From DASQPR01 sp963797675 (GTDB lineage Bacteria; Actinomycetota; Actinomycetes; Mycobacteriales; Micromonosporaceae): a DNA stretch of 64,000 bases. Location: the NCBI GenBank assembly GCA_963797675.1, contig CAWCQQ010000006.1, forward strand, positions 434,001 through 498,000, given 5' to 3'. Below, one piece after another: positions 55,629 through 64,000 of this stretch (its first letter is position 1; each line of letters starts with the position of its first letter). A program made the position numbers and the translations under genes. Below the pieces are notes generated by a model that worked only from the letters and a program-made list of their open reading frames with translations, was not told the origin of the DNA and searched no databases.

Positions 55629-56210
55629 ATGGCCACGACCCGAAGAGCCGACATGTTCACCGCGGACGGAAAGCCGTCCGACGACGACCCGCGTGAGAGC
55701 GGACCAACGGCGGGCGACGAGCGAACCACGCTGGTCGAAGCCGTGCGCTGCGCACGTCTCACCCTGGAGATGAAGTGCGCAGGTCTTGACGCGGAAGCGA
55801 TGGCGCGCCGTTCCGTCGAGCCGTCCACGATGTCACTGCTGGGACTGGTGCGGCACCTCGCCGAGGTGGAGCGCGCGACGTTCCGGGTGCTGATGGCCAG
55901 ACAGGACGTACCGCGGCTGTTCTGTTCCGACACCGATCGTGACGGTGATTTCGATGGTGCTGTTGCCGACCCGCAGGTGGTTGCGGAGGCGTGGGACGCA
56001 TGGCGTGCGGAGGTGGACTTCGCCACGCGGTTTGTGGCCGAGGCGCCGAGTCTCGACATCACCGGCGACGATCCCTCGAATCAGCATGGCAGCGGTGGCG
56101 GGTCGATGTCGCTGCGCGACGTACTGGTCGGAACGGTCTGGGAGTACGGCCGCCACATGGGCCACGTCGACCTGTTGCGCGAGCGGATCGACGGACGCAT
56201 CGGCCAGTAA
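55629..56210 (+). CDS. DinB/DUF664 family protein
   Basis: About 193 residues. Same family as the gene at 54.0 kb: DERTTLVEAVRCARLTLEMKCAGLDAEAMARRSVEPSTMSLLGLVRHLAEVERATFRVLMA and SLRDVLVGTVWEYGRHMGHVDLLRERIDGRIG. The first metal histidine (RHLAEVE) and the last two (YGRHMGHVDLL) are kept. Starts at 55620, 55629 or 55653 are all possible. It is divergent from the ArsR/SRPBCC pair. Confidence 0.85.
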   Translation: MATTRRADMFTADGKPSDDDPRESGPTAGDERTTLVEAVRCARLTLEMKCAGLDAEAMARRSVEPSTMSLLGLVRHLAEVERATFRVLMARQDVPRLFCSDTDRDGDFDGAVADPQVVAEAWDAWRAEVDFATRFVAEAPSLDITGDDPSNQHGSGGGSMSLRDVLVGTVWEYGRHMGHVDLLRERIDGRIGQ

Positions 56211-56234
56211 CCTGCCCAGCCAGTTACTCGATGG

Positions 56235-58958
56235 CTACAGGTCGGCCAGGCGGGCTCGGACATCCGCCGCGTCCGGATGGTCGAGATCGTCGAGATGACC
56301 GAGCGCCTGCCGGTACGCGCGAACGGCCGCATCGGTCTCACCAATGGACAGGTACGTCTCGCCGAGCCGGGTCAGGCTGGACGCGGCCTGGTAGCGCTCG
56401 CCGATGCCGGTCTTGATCTCGATCGATCGGGCGAAGTGTCGGACCGCCGCGTCGTGGTCGCCGAGGTTCGCGTGCAGGCGTCCGAGCGTGTCATATACCG
56501 CGCCAGCGCCGTTGACCTCGCCCTTCGCGGTGAACACACGCAAAGCCTCGGCGCACCGCTCGATCGCCTCCTCGGCCCGGCCGATCGCACCTAGGTAGAG
56601 ACCGATGTTGTTCAGCGCAGCAGCCCGGCCGAGCACGTCCCCGACCTGGTCGTAGAGGGCCAGTGCGGCTTCTACGGCCGCGGCCGCGTCGTGGTTGCGG
56701 CCGCGTTTGCCGTACACGTCGGCGAGGATCTGCAGCACGTACGCCTCGCCTGAGGTATCGCCGCGCTCGGCGGCAGCCGCACGCGCGTTGCTCAGTTCAT
56801 CCTCGGCGTCGTCGAACCGGCCAACCTGCATCAACGCACGTGCCAGGCCGGAGTGGGACTGCGCGAGCGCCCGGCGATCGTTCAGCCGGCGTGCGGCGGC
56901 GAGCCCGGCTGCCTGGACTCGGACCCAGTCGTGCCACCAGCCGACCCGGTGCAGGTAGTCGGTCAGTGCCCAGGTGAGTCGCCAACCGTACGCGTCGTGG
57001 CCCCAGATCCCGGCCCGAGTGGCCAGCGTGATCAGGTTGTCATGTTCGGTCCGCAACCAGGCCAGCGCCTCGTGGCGGTCGGCGAGCGCGGTGACGGTCA
57101 CGCCCTCGATCGGTGCGTCGGCCGCGATCGCGGCCCGGCCCGGCTGGAAGAGGATCGCTGCCCGTCGAGCGGTGTGCGCGTAGTGGTCGAGCAGCCGGAG
57201 CAGCCCTCCGATGTCCGGACCATGCCGGTCTGCCCGCCGGTGGGCGTCGGCACGTAACAGGTCATGCATGGTGATGCGGCCGTCGGCGGTCTCCGAGACA
57301 AGGTTGGCCCGAACCAGTTCGGCCAGGTGAGCCCGGGCCACATCGGCGGGTACGCCGACCAGGCTGGCCGCGGCGTCCGCGCCGATCTCCACCAGGGGGC
57401 CGGCACCGATCGCGACGAACAGTTCGTCGGTGCCGCGGTTCAGCCGGGCGTACGACCACGCGAACGTCGCGGCCAGCGGCGGCCCGTTACCGTCGAGGTC
57501 GTAGTGGCCTCGGCGAAGTGCCGCCGCGGCATCCGACAGCTGAATCTCCGGTCGGGCCGCCAAGTGCGCGGCCACCAGCGACAGTGCGAGCGGCAGTCGG
57601 GCGCATCGGGTGACGATTTCGGTGACCGCGTCCGGTTCGGTCGCGACCCGGCCTGGTGACAGCCGCTCGGCCAGAAGCTCGGCCGCGTCGTCGGGGTCGA
57701 GCAGGTCCAGCGGGATCGCTACGGCGCCGGCCGCGATCAGGCCGGTCAAGCGGTCGCGGCTGGTGACGACCACGGCGGTGGTCCCGCCGGCCGGCAGCAG
57801 CGGCGTGACCTGGTCGGCATCCCGGGCGTTGTCGAGCACGAGTAGGAGCCGGCGACCCGCCGTGCGGCTGCGGTACAGGGCGGCCAACGTCTCCGGGTCC
57901 GCGGGCAGGTCCCGGGCCGGTTCACCGAGGGCGACGAGGAAACCGCCGAGCACATCCGACGGCTCGGTCGCCTCCGGGTTCGGGTCGAATCCGTGCAGAT
58001 TCGCGTACAACTGCCCGTCCGGGTACCGATCGGCGACCTGGTGAGCCCAGTGCAGTGTGAGTGTGGACTTGCCGACGCCGGCCGTACCGGTAACCACGGC
58101 CACGCCGCCGCGGTCGGCGACGGTGTCCAGCCGTCGCAGGTCAGCCGTACGGCCGGCAATGGTCGACAGGTGCCAGGGCAGTTGCCGGGGTACGTCGCGG
58201 TGTGGCGGCGGCACGTCGACCGGTTCCGCTTCATCCCGCCGGATCGTCTGCGCTAAATGCTGGAAGTCGCGACTCGGGTCGAGACCGTGCTGGTCGGCCA
58301 ACCTCCGGCGGAGGTCGCGGGCGTACGCGAGCGCCTCGGCTGTACGCCCGGACCGGTGCAGCGCGGTCATCAGCGTTCCGACCAGGGACTCCCGCAGCGG
58401 GTACGCCGCGATAAGCGCCAGCAGCTCCCCGATGACCTCGGTGTGCCGGCCGGCGCGTAGTTCGGCGTCGTAGAGCTGTTCGTAGGCGTTCACCCGCTGC
58501 TCGTCGAGGTGCACTCGGTGAGCGTCGGCGTAGGCGGCCGAGATCCCGGACAGCGGTGTACCGGTCCACACGGCGACGGCCTCGCGAAGACGTTCCGCGG
58601 TCATTCCCGGATCGGTCGCGGCACGCGCATCCCGTAACAGTGCGGTGAACCGGTCCAGGTCGAGGTCGCCCGGCCCGACCGTGATCCGGTAGCCGGAACG
58701 GGTGGTGGTGATCGGGTCGGCACCGGCCACCGCACGGATTTGCCGACGCAGAATCGAGAGGTCGGTCTGCACCTGGCTGCGCGCGGTCGACGGACCGTTG
58801 CCATCCCACAACGCCTGCACCAACCGATCGGTGCTGACCGCGGTGTTGCGGTGCAACAGCAGGTACGCCAGGACGCCCCGCTGGCGTGGCCGTCCTATCG
58901 GCACAGTCGCGCCGTCGACCTCGACCGTCACCGGTCCGAGTATTCGGAAGTGCACCAC
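56235..58958 (-). CDS. SARP/AfsR-type regulator (DNA-binding, BTAD, NB-ARC, TPR)
   Basis: 907 residues. OmpR-like winged helix (residues 3-95, RGVLAYLLLHRNTAVSTDRLVQALW), BTAD domain (100-240, AYPLRESLVGTLMTALHRSGRTAEALAYARDLRRRLADQHGLDPS), NB-ARC ATPase with P-loop GTAGVGKST (291-299) and Walker B LLLVLDNARDADQV, then TPR repeats (ALNNIGLYLGAIGRAEEAIERC, VYDTLGRLHANLGDHDAAVRHF). Such proteins activate secondary metabolism or development. No biosynthetic cluster is visible beside it; its neighbours are small secreted proteins. Confidence 0.93.
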   Translation of the reverse strand: MVHFRILGPVTVEVDGATVPIGRPRQRGVLAYLLLHRNTAVSTDRLVQALWDGNGPSTARSQVQTDLSILRRQIRAVAGADPITTTRSGYRITVGPGDLDLDRFTALLRDARAATDPGMTAERLREAVAVWTGTPLSGISAAYADAHRVHLDEQRVNAYEQLYDAELRAGRHTEVIGELLALIAAYPLRESLVGTLMTALHRSGRTAEALAYARDLRRRLADQHGLDPSRDFQHLAQTIRRDEAEPVDVPPPHRDVPRQLPWHLSTIAGRTADLRRLDTVADRGGVAVVTGTAGVGKSTLTLHWAHQVADRYPDGQLYANLHGFDPNPEATEPSDVLGGFLVALGEPARDLPADPETLAALYRSRTAGRRLLLVLDNARDADQVTPLLPAGGTTAVVVTSRDRLTGLIAAGAVAIPLDLLDPDDAAELLAERLSPGRVATEPDAVTEIVTRCARLPLALSLVAAHLAARPEIQLSDAAAALRRGHYDLDGNGPPLAATFAWSYARLNRGTDELFVAIGAGPLVEIGADAAASLVGVPADVARAHLAELVRANLVSETADGRITMHDLLRADAHRRADRHGPDIGGLLRLLDHYAHTARRAAILFQPGRAAIAADAPIEGVTVTALADRHEALAWLRTEHDNLITLATRAGIWGHDAYGWRLTWALTDYLHRVGWWHDWVRVQAAGLAAARRLNDRRALAQSHSGLARALMQVGRFDDAEDELSNARAAAAERGDTSGEAYVLQILADVYGKRGRNHDAAAAVEAALALYDQVGDVLGRAAALNNIGLYLGAIGRAEEAIERCAEALRVFTAKGEVNGAGAVYDTLGRLHANLGDHDAAVRHFARSIEIKTGIGERYQAASSLTRLGETYLSIGETDAAVRAYRQALGHLDDLDHPDAADVRARLADL

Positions 58959-59082
58959 AGTCCCTACGTCGCCGCGTTCAACCGCATCCTACGGCCGACG
59001 TATCGGTCACGCATGAGCCGCGTATGACGGTCGGGCGGAGGCTGTGCCGGTAGGAACAGTCCCCACAGCTCCAGGAGCAATC

Positions 59083-59394
59083 GTGAACCGTACATTCGTT
59101 CGTACTCTCGCCGTCGCAGGCGTCCTCGCCGCCGGTTTGTTCGTCGCGCCGGTGGCGGCCAACGCGTCGGTGCAGTCCTGCCAGGGCCTCATCACCGGAG
59201 AGCTGACCGGCAAGGCGCTGTGCTTGGTAACCGGGCAGACGCAGTACCGCGTTGCGCTCACGTGCACAAAACTCAACGGCACCGGCTCGACCGTCGAGCA
59301 CGGGGCCTGGAAGAACGAAGGCGGCGGCTGGTCGACCACCACCTGCCCGGGCGAGACCGAGGCGACCAAGGCGGGCTGGAACACCCGTACCTGA
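59083..59394 (+). CDS. Small secreted Cys-containing protein
   Basis: 103 residues, GTG start 5 nt after AGGAG. A signal peptide (residues 1-30, cleaved near ANAS) leaves a mature part of about 73 residues with four cysteines (SVQSCQGLITG, KALCLVTG, ALTCTKLNG, TTTCPGETEATKAGWNTR), probably two disulfides. No family was recognised. Confidence 0.6.
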   Translation: MNRTFVRTLAVAGVLAAGLFVAPVAANASVQSCQGLITGELTGKALCLVTGQTQYRVALTCTKLNGTGSTVEHGAWKNEGGGWSTTTCPGETEATKAGWNTRT

Positions 59395-59409
59395 CGGGAA
59401 ACGCAGACG

Positions 59410-59760
59410 GTGCCGGTCCGATGCGGTCCGGCACCGTTCGTCTGCGGCCACCTGTCCGCGACGTGTGACGGTGCCACCATCGCGCAGATCGCACACGGCG
59501 CCGACGTCCAGCAGCCGGCCACCTGGACCGTCCGCGGCTGTGACGGCGCAGGTTTCGTCCTGGATCTGAGCTGGACCGGCGGACCCGCCTGCGACAACAC
59601 CTGCCCGTCGTTGTCCGCGTCGTCGATCCGATGGTTCTACCGCGCGACGACGGACGGCTGGATGGCCGTCACGGCGACCCGGACCGGCGGGTGTACGGCG
59701 GTTCGCGCCGCCGATCCGTCGTTCCCGACCGGTCTATGCGCCTCCCTCAACCCCCTGTAG
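59410..59760 (+). CDS. Hypothetical Cys-rich protein
   Basis: Up to 116 residues with eight cysteines, among them CDGATIAQIAHGADVQ, VRGCDGAGFVLDLSWTGGPACDNTCPS and TGGCTAVRAADPSFPTGLCASLNPL. The Cys and Trp pattern looks like a folded secreted domain, yet no signal peptide is present in this frame. It may be a 3' fragment of a longer gene or have a misplaced start. It follows the small secreted protein by 15 bp. Confidence 0.45.
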   Translation: MPVRCGPAPFVCGHLSATCDGATIAQIAHGADVQQPATWTVRGCDGAGFVLDLSWTGGPACDNTCPSLSASSIRWFYRATTDGWMAVTATRTGGCTAVRAADPSFPTGLCASLNPL

Positions 59761-59817
59761 CAGCAAGCGCCGGAAGCCGGCAGCTACCTGGTCCGGCCGC
59801 AGGTGTGGGCCGAACCA

Positions 59818-59868
59818 GGCAGCTCTTGGCTGTGGTTGGACGGGAGCCCTGATCAGCCAAGAGCTGCC
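59818..59868. terminator. Bidirectional terminator hairpin
   Basis: GGCAGCTCTTGGCTG, a 21-nt loop, CAGCCAAGAGCTGCC: a perfect 15-bp inverted repeat between two convergent genes. Confidence 0.85.
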
Positions 59869-59875
59869 GACTCGA

Positions 59876-60442
59876 TCACACGCCCGGACAGGCCCCGGAT
59901 ACGCCCAGTGTCTGCGGGCAGTTGCTCCACACGTCGAGTTGGGTCGAGGGAGTGATGGGCATCTGCCCGACCGGTGAGCCCGGGTTGGCGGTGCCCGCAA
60001 TGATGTACAGACCGGAATTGAAGTTCTCGATCTCGGCGAGCGGGAACGGCGCCCTGGGTATGTAGGCCGGAAGCCACAACTGGTCCTGGTCGTCGTTGGA
60101 CGGCTTGCAATGCCAGATCACCAGAAGTGCACCGGCACTCTTACTCTTGGCGGCCACACTCAGGCACTGGTTGGGATTCGTACCGTCCCTGAAGAGATAC
60201 CAGGTCTGATTGTTGACGGTGACTGGATCGAGTATCCATCCCTGATCCGAGTTGCCGTTACAACCCCAGGTGATGATGGCGGTTCCGTCCGTCACGTTAC
60301 CGGCGGACACGCCCATGCAGAGCTTTGACTGATAGTTCTCCCAGAGCTGTGGCGATCCCGCCGCATGCGATGTGGCCGGGAGGGCGACGCCGGCGGCGAC
60401 GGTCATCAGTACGACCGCCAGCGCGCGGATGAAACGGCGCAT
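59876..60442 (-). CDS. Secreted ricin-type beta-trefoil lectin-like protein
   Basis: 188 residues. Signal peptide (residues 1-28, ATSHAAG) and a trefoil with ENYQSKLCMGVSAGNVTDGTAIITWGCNGNSDQGWIL, PNQCLSVAAKSKSAGALLVIWHCKPSNDDQDQLWL and IENFNSGLYIIAG. The C-L-x-V and Q-x-W-like pieces mark a ricin B fold; there is no catalytic domain. AAGGAAGGAG lies before the ATG. It probably binds carbohydrate at or outside the cell surface. Confidence 0.8.
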   Translation of the reverse strand: MRRFIRALAVVLMTVAAGVALPATSHAAGSPQLWENYQSKLCMGVSAGNVTDGTAIITWGCNGNSDQGWILDPVTVNNQTWYLFRDGTNPNQCLSVAAKSKSAGALLVIWHCKPSNDDQDQLWLPAYIPRAPFPLAEIENFNSGLYIIAGTANPGSPVGQMPITPSTQLDVWSNCPQTLGVSGACPGV

Positions 60443-60751
60443 GTTGGTGCTCCTTCCTTGTCGAAGTGCGCGTCGCGCGGGCCAGGAGCCGTGGCCTCCG
60501 TTGGCTGGCCGTCGGATCCCTGACCGCGAGGACGCACCTGGATTGGCAACGCCTTTCGACACGAGGTGGGCGGAGACTATCGAGTTCCAAGGCCGCGCAG
60601 GTGCTTCGGCGGAATTCGGCGGACACGAAGGGCACGCCGACCGAGACCTCAGAAACTTTCGGCGTATGCATCCGATGCATCTGAGCGGAGGATTGCGCCA
60701 ATATCGTGCAGTTGCCTCATAAAATGCTGCGCAGGGACATCGACGGATATC

Positions 60752-60780
60752 TTGACGTGGTTTTCATCGCGGTCTAGTTT
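60752..60780 (+). promoter_or_regulatory. Sigma-70-type promoter for the tandem NB-ARC genes
   Basis: TTGACG (60752-60757), 17-nt spacer, TAGTTT (60775-60780), about 65 bp before the first coding start. In the same 455-bp divergent region GAAACTTTCGG occurs twice (60652-60662 and 60804-60814), flanking the promoter. Confidence 0.55.
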
Positions 60781-60848
60781 CATCGTTGTATCGGTATTTC
60801 TACGAAACTTTCGGATGACCTGCCGTACGTCCAAGAGGGAGCTGCCGC

Positions 60849-60908
60849 GTGAACCTTCCTCGCCTTGTCCTAGCCGACTCCTCCCCGCGCGGCGGTCGTG
60901 GTGTCTGA
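60849..60908 (+). CDS. Possible 19-residue leader peptide
   Basis: GTG behind GAGGGAG opens VNLPRLVLADSSPRGGRG-V and stops in a TGA overlapping the GTG starts (60898/60901) of the following gene. It may couple translation of the regulator. Confidence 0.3.
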   Translation: MNLPRLVLADSSPRGGRGV

Positions 60909-61800
60909 CCGGCTCCACACCGTCCCGGAAACGGCCTGGCCCCTGGCACAGGGGGCCGCTGCGGCCCGTACGGCACCGGAGCTGGCCCGCGTCCTTCGGC
61001 TGCTGCGCCAGCGCGAAGCGTGCGTCCGGGAAGGCCCGGCGCTGACCTATCGCGGATTGGCTGCGAAGACCGGCTGGTCGCGCGCCAGCATCGGAGAGTA
61101 CTTGGTCGGCACCGGACTGCCTCCCGCGGATCGCTTCGACCAGCTGGTGCAGATTTTGGGCGCCACGAGTGCCGAGCTTGGTCCGCTGGCCCGTGCCCGC
61201 GACCGGGTGGAGGAACTGCGCTGGACCGGTACCGGCACGACCGCGCCGGCCGGAGACCGAATGCCGCGAGAGTTGCCCGCGCCCGTGCCCTCGTTCGTCG
61301 GGCGCCGTCGCGAACTCGCGGAGCTGGACCGGCTCGCGGCGGCCGTCGGACAGCAAGGCAACCCAGCCGGAGGTCTTGTGATCGCAGCGATCTGCGGCGC
61401 CAGGAACGTTGGCAAGACGGCGCTCGCCGTGCAGTGGGCGCATCGGCGGACCAATGCCTTTCCGGACGGCCAGCTCTACATCGATCTGGGCGGATCCGAT
61501 CCACGGAGCCTCCTCAGACCGGTTGACGCGTTGGGCCGATTCCTGCACGCGCTCGGTGTCGATCAGAGTCGGCTGCCCGGCGGCGTCGACGAGCGGGCGG
61601 CCTGGTACCGCACCATCCTCGCCGGGCGGCGCGCACTCGTCGTGCTCGACAACGCATGGTCTGCGGAGGCTGTGCGGCCGCTGCTGCCCGGCAACGCCAA
61701 CTGCATGGTCATAGTGACCAGTCGAGACAGTCTCGGTGGTCTGGTGGCCGCCGAGGGTGCCCGCCGCGTCAGCCTCGAGGCGCGCGACGCCGCCGCCTAA
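60898..61800 (+). CDS. Truncated HTH/NB-ARC (STAND) regulator
   Basis: 300 residues. An Xre-like HTH (LTYRGLAAKTGWSRASIGEYLVGTGLPPADRFDQLVQILGA) and NB-ARC start (PSFVGRRRELAELDRLAAA, ICGARNVGKTALAVQWAH, LVVLDNAWSAEAVRPLLPG, VTSRDSLGG) match the next gene closely, but the protein stops right after SLEARDAAA. The winged-helix part of NB-ARC and all TPRs are missing. The P-loop reads GARNVGKT. It may act as a decoy or be a degraded duplicate. Confidence 0.75.
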   Translation: MVSDRLHTVPETAWPLAQGAAAARTAPELARVLRLLRQREACVREGPALTYRGLAAKTGWSRASIGEYLVGTGLPPADRFDQLVQILGATSAELGPLARARDRVEELRWTGTGTTAPAGDRMPRELPAPVPSFVGRRRELAELDRLAAAVGQQGNPAGGLVIAAICGARNVGKTALAVQWAHRRTNAFPDGQLYIDLGGSDPRSLLRPVDALGRFLHALGVDQSRLPGGVDERAAWYRTILAGRRALVVLDNAWSAEAVRPLLPGNANCMVIVTSRDSLGGLVAAEGARRVSLEARDAAA

Positions 61801-61816
61801 ACTCCAGCCCGCTCAG

Positions 61817-64000
61817 ATGGACGTACTGATGGCTGTCGATGATATCTCTGACATCGCCGCGCAGGCCGCCGCGGTGCGGACTGCGGCCGACCTTGGACGC
61901 CTGCTGCGCGAGCTGCGTCGCAGGCACGCCCGTCGGCTGCGGATCCCGGTGCTCACGTACCGCAAAATCGCAGACCAGACCGGCTGGTCGGTCTCGACGA
62001 TAGGCGGCTACTTCACGGGGACGAGGCTGGCGTCGGTCGACCGATTCGACGAACTCGTCCGGCTGCTCGGTGCGAGCCCGCACGAGCAGGGCGTACTCGC
62101 GACGGCGAGGGAGTTGGCGGCCGACTCGAGACCACTGTCGGACATGGGCGACGCAGCGGTTGGCCCGCGCGGCGGGACGACGGTCGTGGTGCCACAGACA
62201 CTGCCCGCACGGGTGTTCGGCTTTACCGGGCGCCTCGGTGAACTGGCCCGGCTGGATGCCTTACTGGTTTCGGCCGCCAAGCCGGGCACGGAAGCGGTGT
62301 CGACCGTGGTCGGTATGCCCGGCGTCGGCAAGACTGCATTGGCGGTGCACTGGGCGTACCAGGTCGTCGCGGGCTTTCCCGACGGCCAGCTCTATGTGAA
62401 TCTGCGTGGTTTCGATCCCGGAGAGCCGTTGACCACAACGGACGCTCTGGCCGCGCTGATCAGCGGTCTGGGCGTCGCCCCCGCTGCGACGCCAGTGGAC
62501 CTTGCCGGGCGCGCAGCGCTGTACCGGAGGCTGCTCGCCGGCCGCCGGATGCTCGTACTCCTCGACAACGCCAGTGGAGCCGAACAGGTCCGGCCCCTGC
62601 TGCCGCCGCCGCCATGCCTAGCCCTGGTCACGAGCCGCAACGATCTTGCGGACCTGATCGTCGGACAGGGCGCCGCGCGGATCGCTCTCGAGGTGTTGAC
62701 CGAGGACGAAGCGTTGGCTCTGTTGCGACTGCTGATCGGGGACCGGATGGACCGGGAGGACGAAGCGGCGCGGGCTTTGGCCCGCCGGTGCGGTCTCCTG
62801 CCCCTTGCGCTGCGGGTGGCGGCCGAGCACGTGGTGTCGCGCCCGCACACCATGCTGGCGGATCTGGTCGCCGAGTACGCCGACGAGCAGCCATCCGGCA
62901 GGTTGGCCCTGTTCAGCAAGACCGTCGATCAACGTACGGACATCCGGTCGGTCTTCTCGTTGTCGCTGCGGCGGCTTCCGGCACCGGCCGCCAGGGCGTT
63001 CCGGTTACTCGGCCTCCTTCCAGGCAACGATGTCGGGGCATACGGTTTGGCCGCCCTCGCCGGAGTAGACGTCGTCGAGGCACATCGGCTGGCCGGCACA
63101 CTGGTGGGCGCTCATCTGGTCCAGTCCGACAACGACGGACGAATGTCCATGCACGATCTTGTGAGGGCGTACGCGGTCGAGTCCGGTGAGCGGGAATCAG
63201 CGAACATCGAACGCCACGAGGCGATCGGCCGACTCTTCGATTACTACCTGACGGTCGCGACGGCGGCGGTCGATGTCGTGTTTCATCTCAGCCGCTCCGG
63301 CTGGCCCAACGGCCGTCGTCCGGTGCCGGCCACCCGCCCGTCGACTCCCGACATGACCGACGCGGCGGCGGCCGCGTCCTGGCTCGCGGCCGAGCGGGAC
63401 AATCTCGTACGAGCGTGTGTGCACGCGGCGCGCAACGGCTGGCCCCGGCATGCGATCGCGTTAGCCCTGGTGCTGCGACCGTACTTCGACGACGGTCACT
63501 ACAGCGACGGTCTGGTCGCATACACCGAGGCGCTCGCGGCGGCACGCCTGCTGGGCCGGGCCTGCGACCCGGCTGACCGGGCCGCCATCCACGGATGTCT
63601 CGGTACGATGAACTGGTGGTTGGGCCGGTTCGGGACCGCATCTCGGCGGCTCCGGTACGCGTTCGAGGCGAACCTGCGGGCGGGCAACACCGTCGCCGCG
63701 ATCCAGAATGTCTCGGTACTCGGCCTGGTGCGTGAGGCCCAGGGCCGCTATCCGGAGGCGCTGGATGCCCAGCGCCGAGGCCTGCAGATGGCCCGCTCGG
63801 CTGGCATCCGATTCCGGGAGGCGATCCAGCTCATCAACCTCGGCTACATCCACCTGCGGCTCGAGGAGCACGAGGTCGCGGCCGGCCTGTACCACGAGGC
63901 ACTGACCATTGTCGAGCAGTGCGAAGAGACCTGGGCGGTGGCCCACGCGAAATTCAATCTGGCAACCGCGTACGAGGGACTGGGCCGCTACCACGAAGCG
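61817..64000 (+). CDS. HTH/NB-ARC/TPR (STAND) regulator, partial at the window edge
   Basis: 728 codons are open to the right edge with no stop. Order: Xre-like HTH (LTYRKIADQTGWSVSTIGGYFTGTRLASVDRFDELVRLLGA), NB-ARC with GMPGVGKTALAVHWAY, LVLLDNASGAEQVRPLLP, VTSRNDLADL and GLLPLALRVAAEH, a winged-helix segment ending MHDLVRAYA, then TPR repeats from about residue 590 (HGCLGTMNWWLGRFGTASRRL, NVSVLGLVREAQGRYPEALDAQ, INLGYIHLRLEEHEVAAGLYHEAL). It starts 16 bp after its truncated paralogue. The ATG at 61817 lacks a good Shine-Dalgarno. Confidence 0.88.
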   Translation, partial: MDVLMAVDDISDIAAQAAAVRTAADLGRLLRELRRRHARRLRIPVLTYRKIADQTGWSVSTIGGYFTGTRLASVDRFDELVRLLGASPHEQGVLATARELAADSRPLSDMGDAAVGPRGGTTVVVPQTLPARVFGFTGRLGELARLDALLVSAAKPGTEAVSTVVGMPGVGKTALAVHWAYQVVAGFPDGQLYVNLRGFDPGEPLTTTDALAALISGLGVAPAATPVDLAGRAALYRRLLAGRRMLVLLDNASGAEQVRPLLPPPPCLALVTSRNDLADLIVGQGAARIALEVLTEDEALALLRLLIGDRMDREDEAARALARRCGLLPLALRVAAEHVVSRPHTMLADLVAEYADEQPSGRLALFSKTVDQRTDIRSVFSLSLRRLPAPAARAFRLLGLLPGNDVGAYGLAALAGVDVVEAHRLAGTLVGAHLVQSDNDGRMSMHDLVRAYAVESGERESANIERHEAIGRLFDYYLTVATAAVDVVFHLSRSGWPNGRRPVPATRPSTPDMTDAAAAASWLAAERDNLVRACVHAARNGWPRHAIALALVLRPYFDDGHYSDGLVAYTEALAAARLLGRACDPADRAAIHGCLGTMNWWLGRFGTASRRLRYAFEANLRAGNTVAAIQNVSVLGLVREAQGRYPEALDAQRRGLQMARSAGIRFREAIQLINLGYIHLRLEEHEVAAGLYHEALTIVEQCEETWAVAHAKFNLATAYEGLGRYHEA

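Overview
The window is high-GC DNA with GTG starts, many ATGA/GTGA stop-start overlaps, Tat and lipoprotein signals, SARP/AfsR-like and LAL-type LuxR regulators, a deazaflavin-type oxidoreductase and long glycoside hydrolases with ricin-type lectin modules. This points to a soil actinomycete (Micromonosporales or Cryptosporangiales-like habit). The genus cannot be read from the sequence. No rRNA, tRNA, CRISPR array, integrase or transposase was seen.

Layout. 0-15.9 kb: edge of an ABC ATPase gene, a PQQ-type propeller protein, a MEDS/HATPase anti-sigma-like protein, a D-amino-acid locus (N-acyl-D-amino-acid deacylase and D-serine dehydratase-like enzyme, with divergent RidA), nitronate monooxygenase, HAD hydrolase, an ABC exporter with an orphan histidine kinase, a GH15 enzyme, a membrane protein, an esterase and an NTF2-like protein. 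15.9-20.3 kb: ino1 beside an unidentified HTH protein with a leaderless promoter, a TetR/tautomerase pair sharing a 42-bp dyad operator, and a lipoprotein. 20.6-26.5 kb: secreted SGNH hydrolase, Tat-exported GH71/99-like enzyme (frameshifted), GNAT, lytic transglycosylase. 26.5-34.7 kb: a LAL-type LuxR regulator amid its probable regulon (MBL hydrolase, small protein, and an esterase / deazaflavin oxidoreductase / SDR / AKR / SnoaL-like run). Three copies of one 31-bp motif mark its promoters. 34.8-40 kb: DUF1345 protein, methyltransferase, BON protein, two gene remnants, and a GH5 enzyme sharing a trefoil repeat module with the GH71/99-like enzyme.

40-53.8 kb is a divergent sugar-acid catabolic locus. 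The minus arm carries UxaA-type dehydratase, SMP-30 lactonase, two SDRs, GlcD, GlcF and a LysR regulator, nearly all with overlapping start and stop codons. The plus arm carries a ribose-type ABC importer (ATPase, permease, binding protein, second permease) and an FAH-family hydrolase. Together they can be read as a non-phosphorylative route: sugar uptake, oxidation to a lactone, aldonate, 2-keto-3-deoxy acid, 2,4-diketo acid, then cleavage to pyruvate and a 2-hydroxy acid that GlcDF oxidises. Two 15-bp T-N11-A dyads lie in the shared promoter region.

54-64 kb: two DinB proteins around a leaderless ArsR/SRPBCC pair, a SARP regulator, three small secreted proteins, and two tandem HTH/NB-ARC regulators, one truncated and one running off the edge.

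Five genes (GH71/99-like, one SDR, SMP-30, one permease, the binding protein) are broken by about 13 frameshifts. Every one can be repaired by removing single inserted bases, which restores family motifs. Assembly error is the simplest explanation, but it needs reads to settle.
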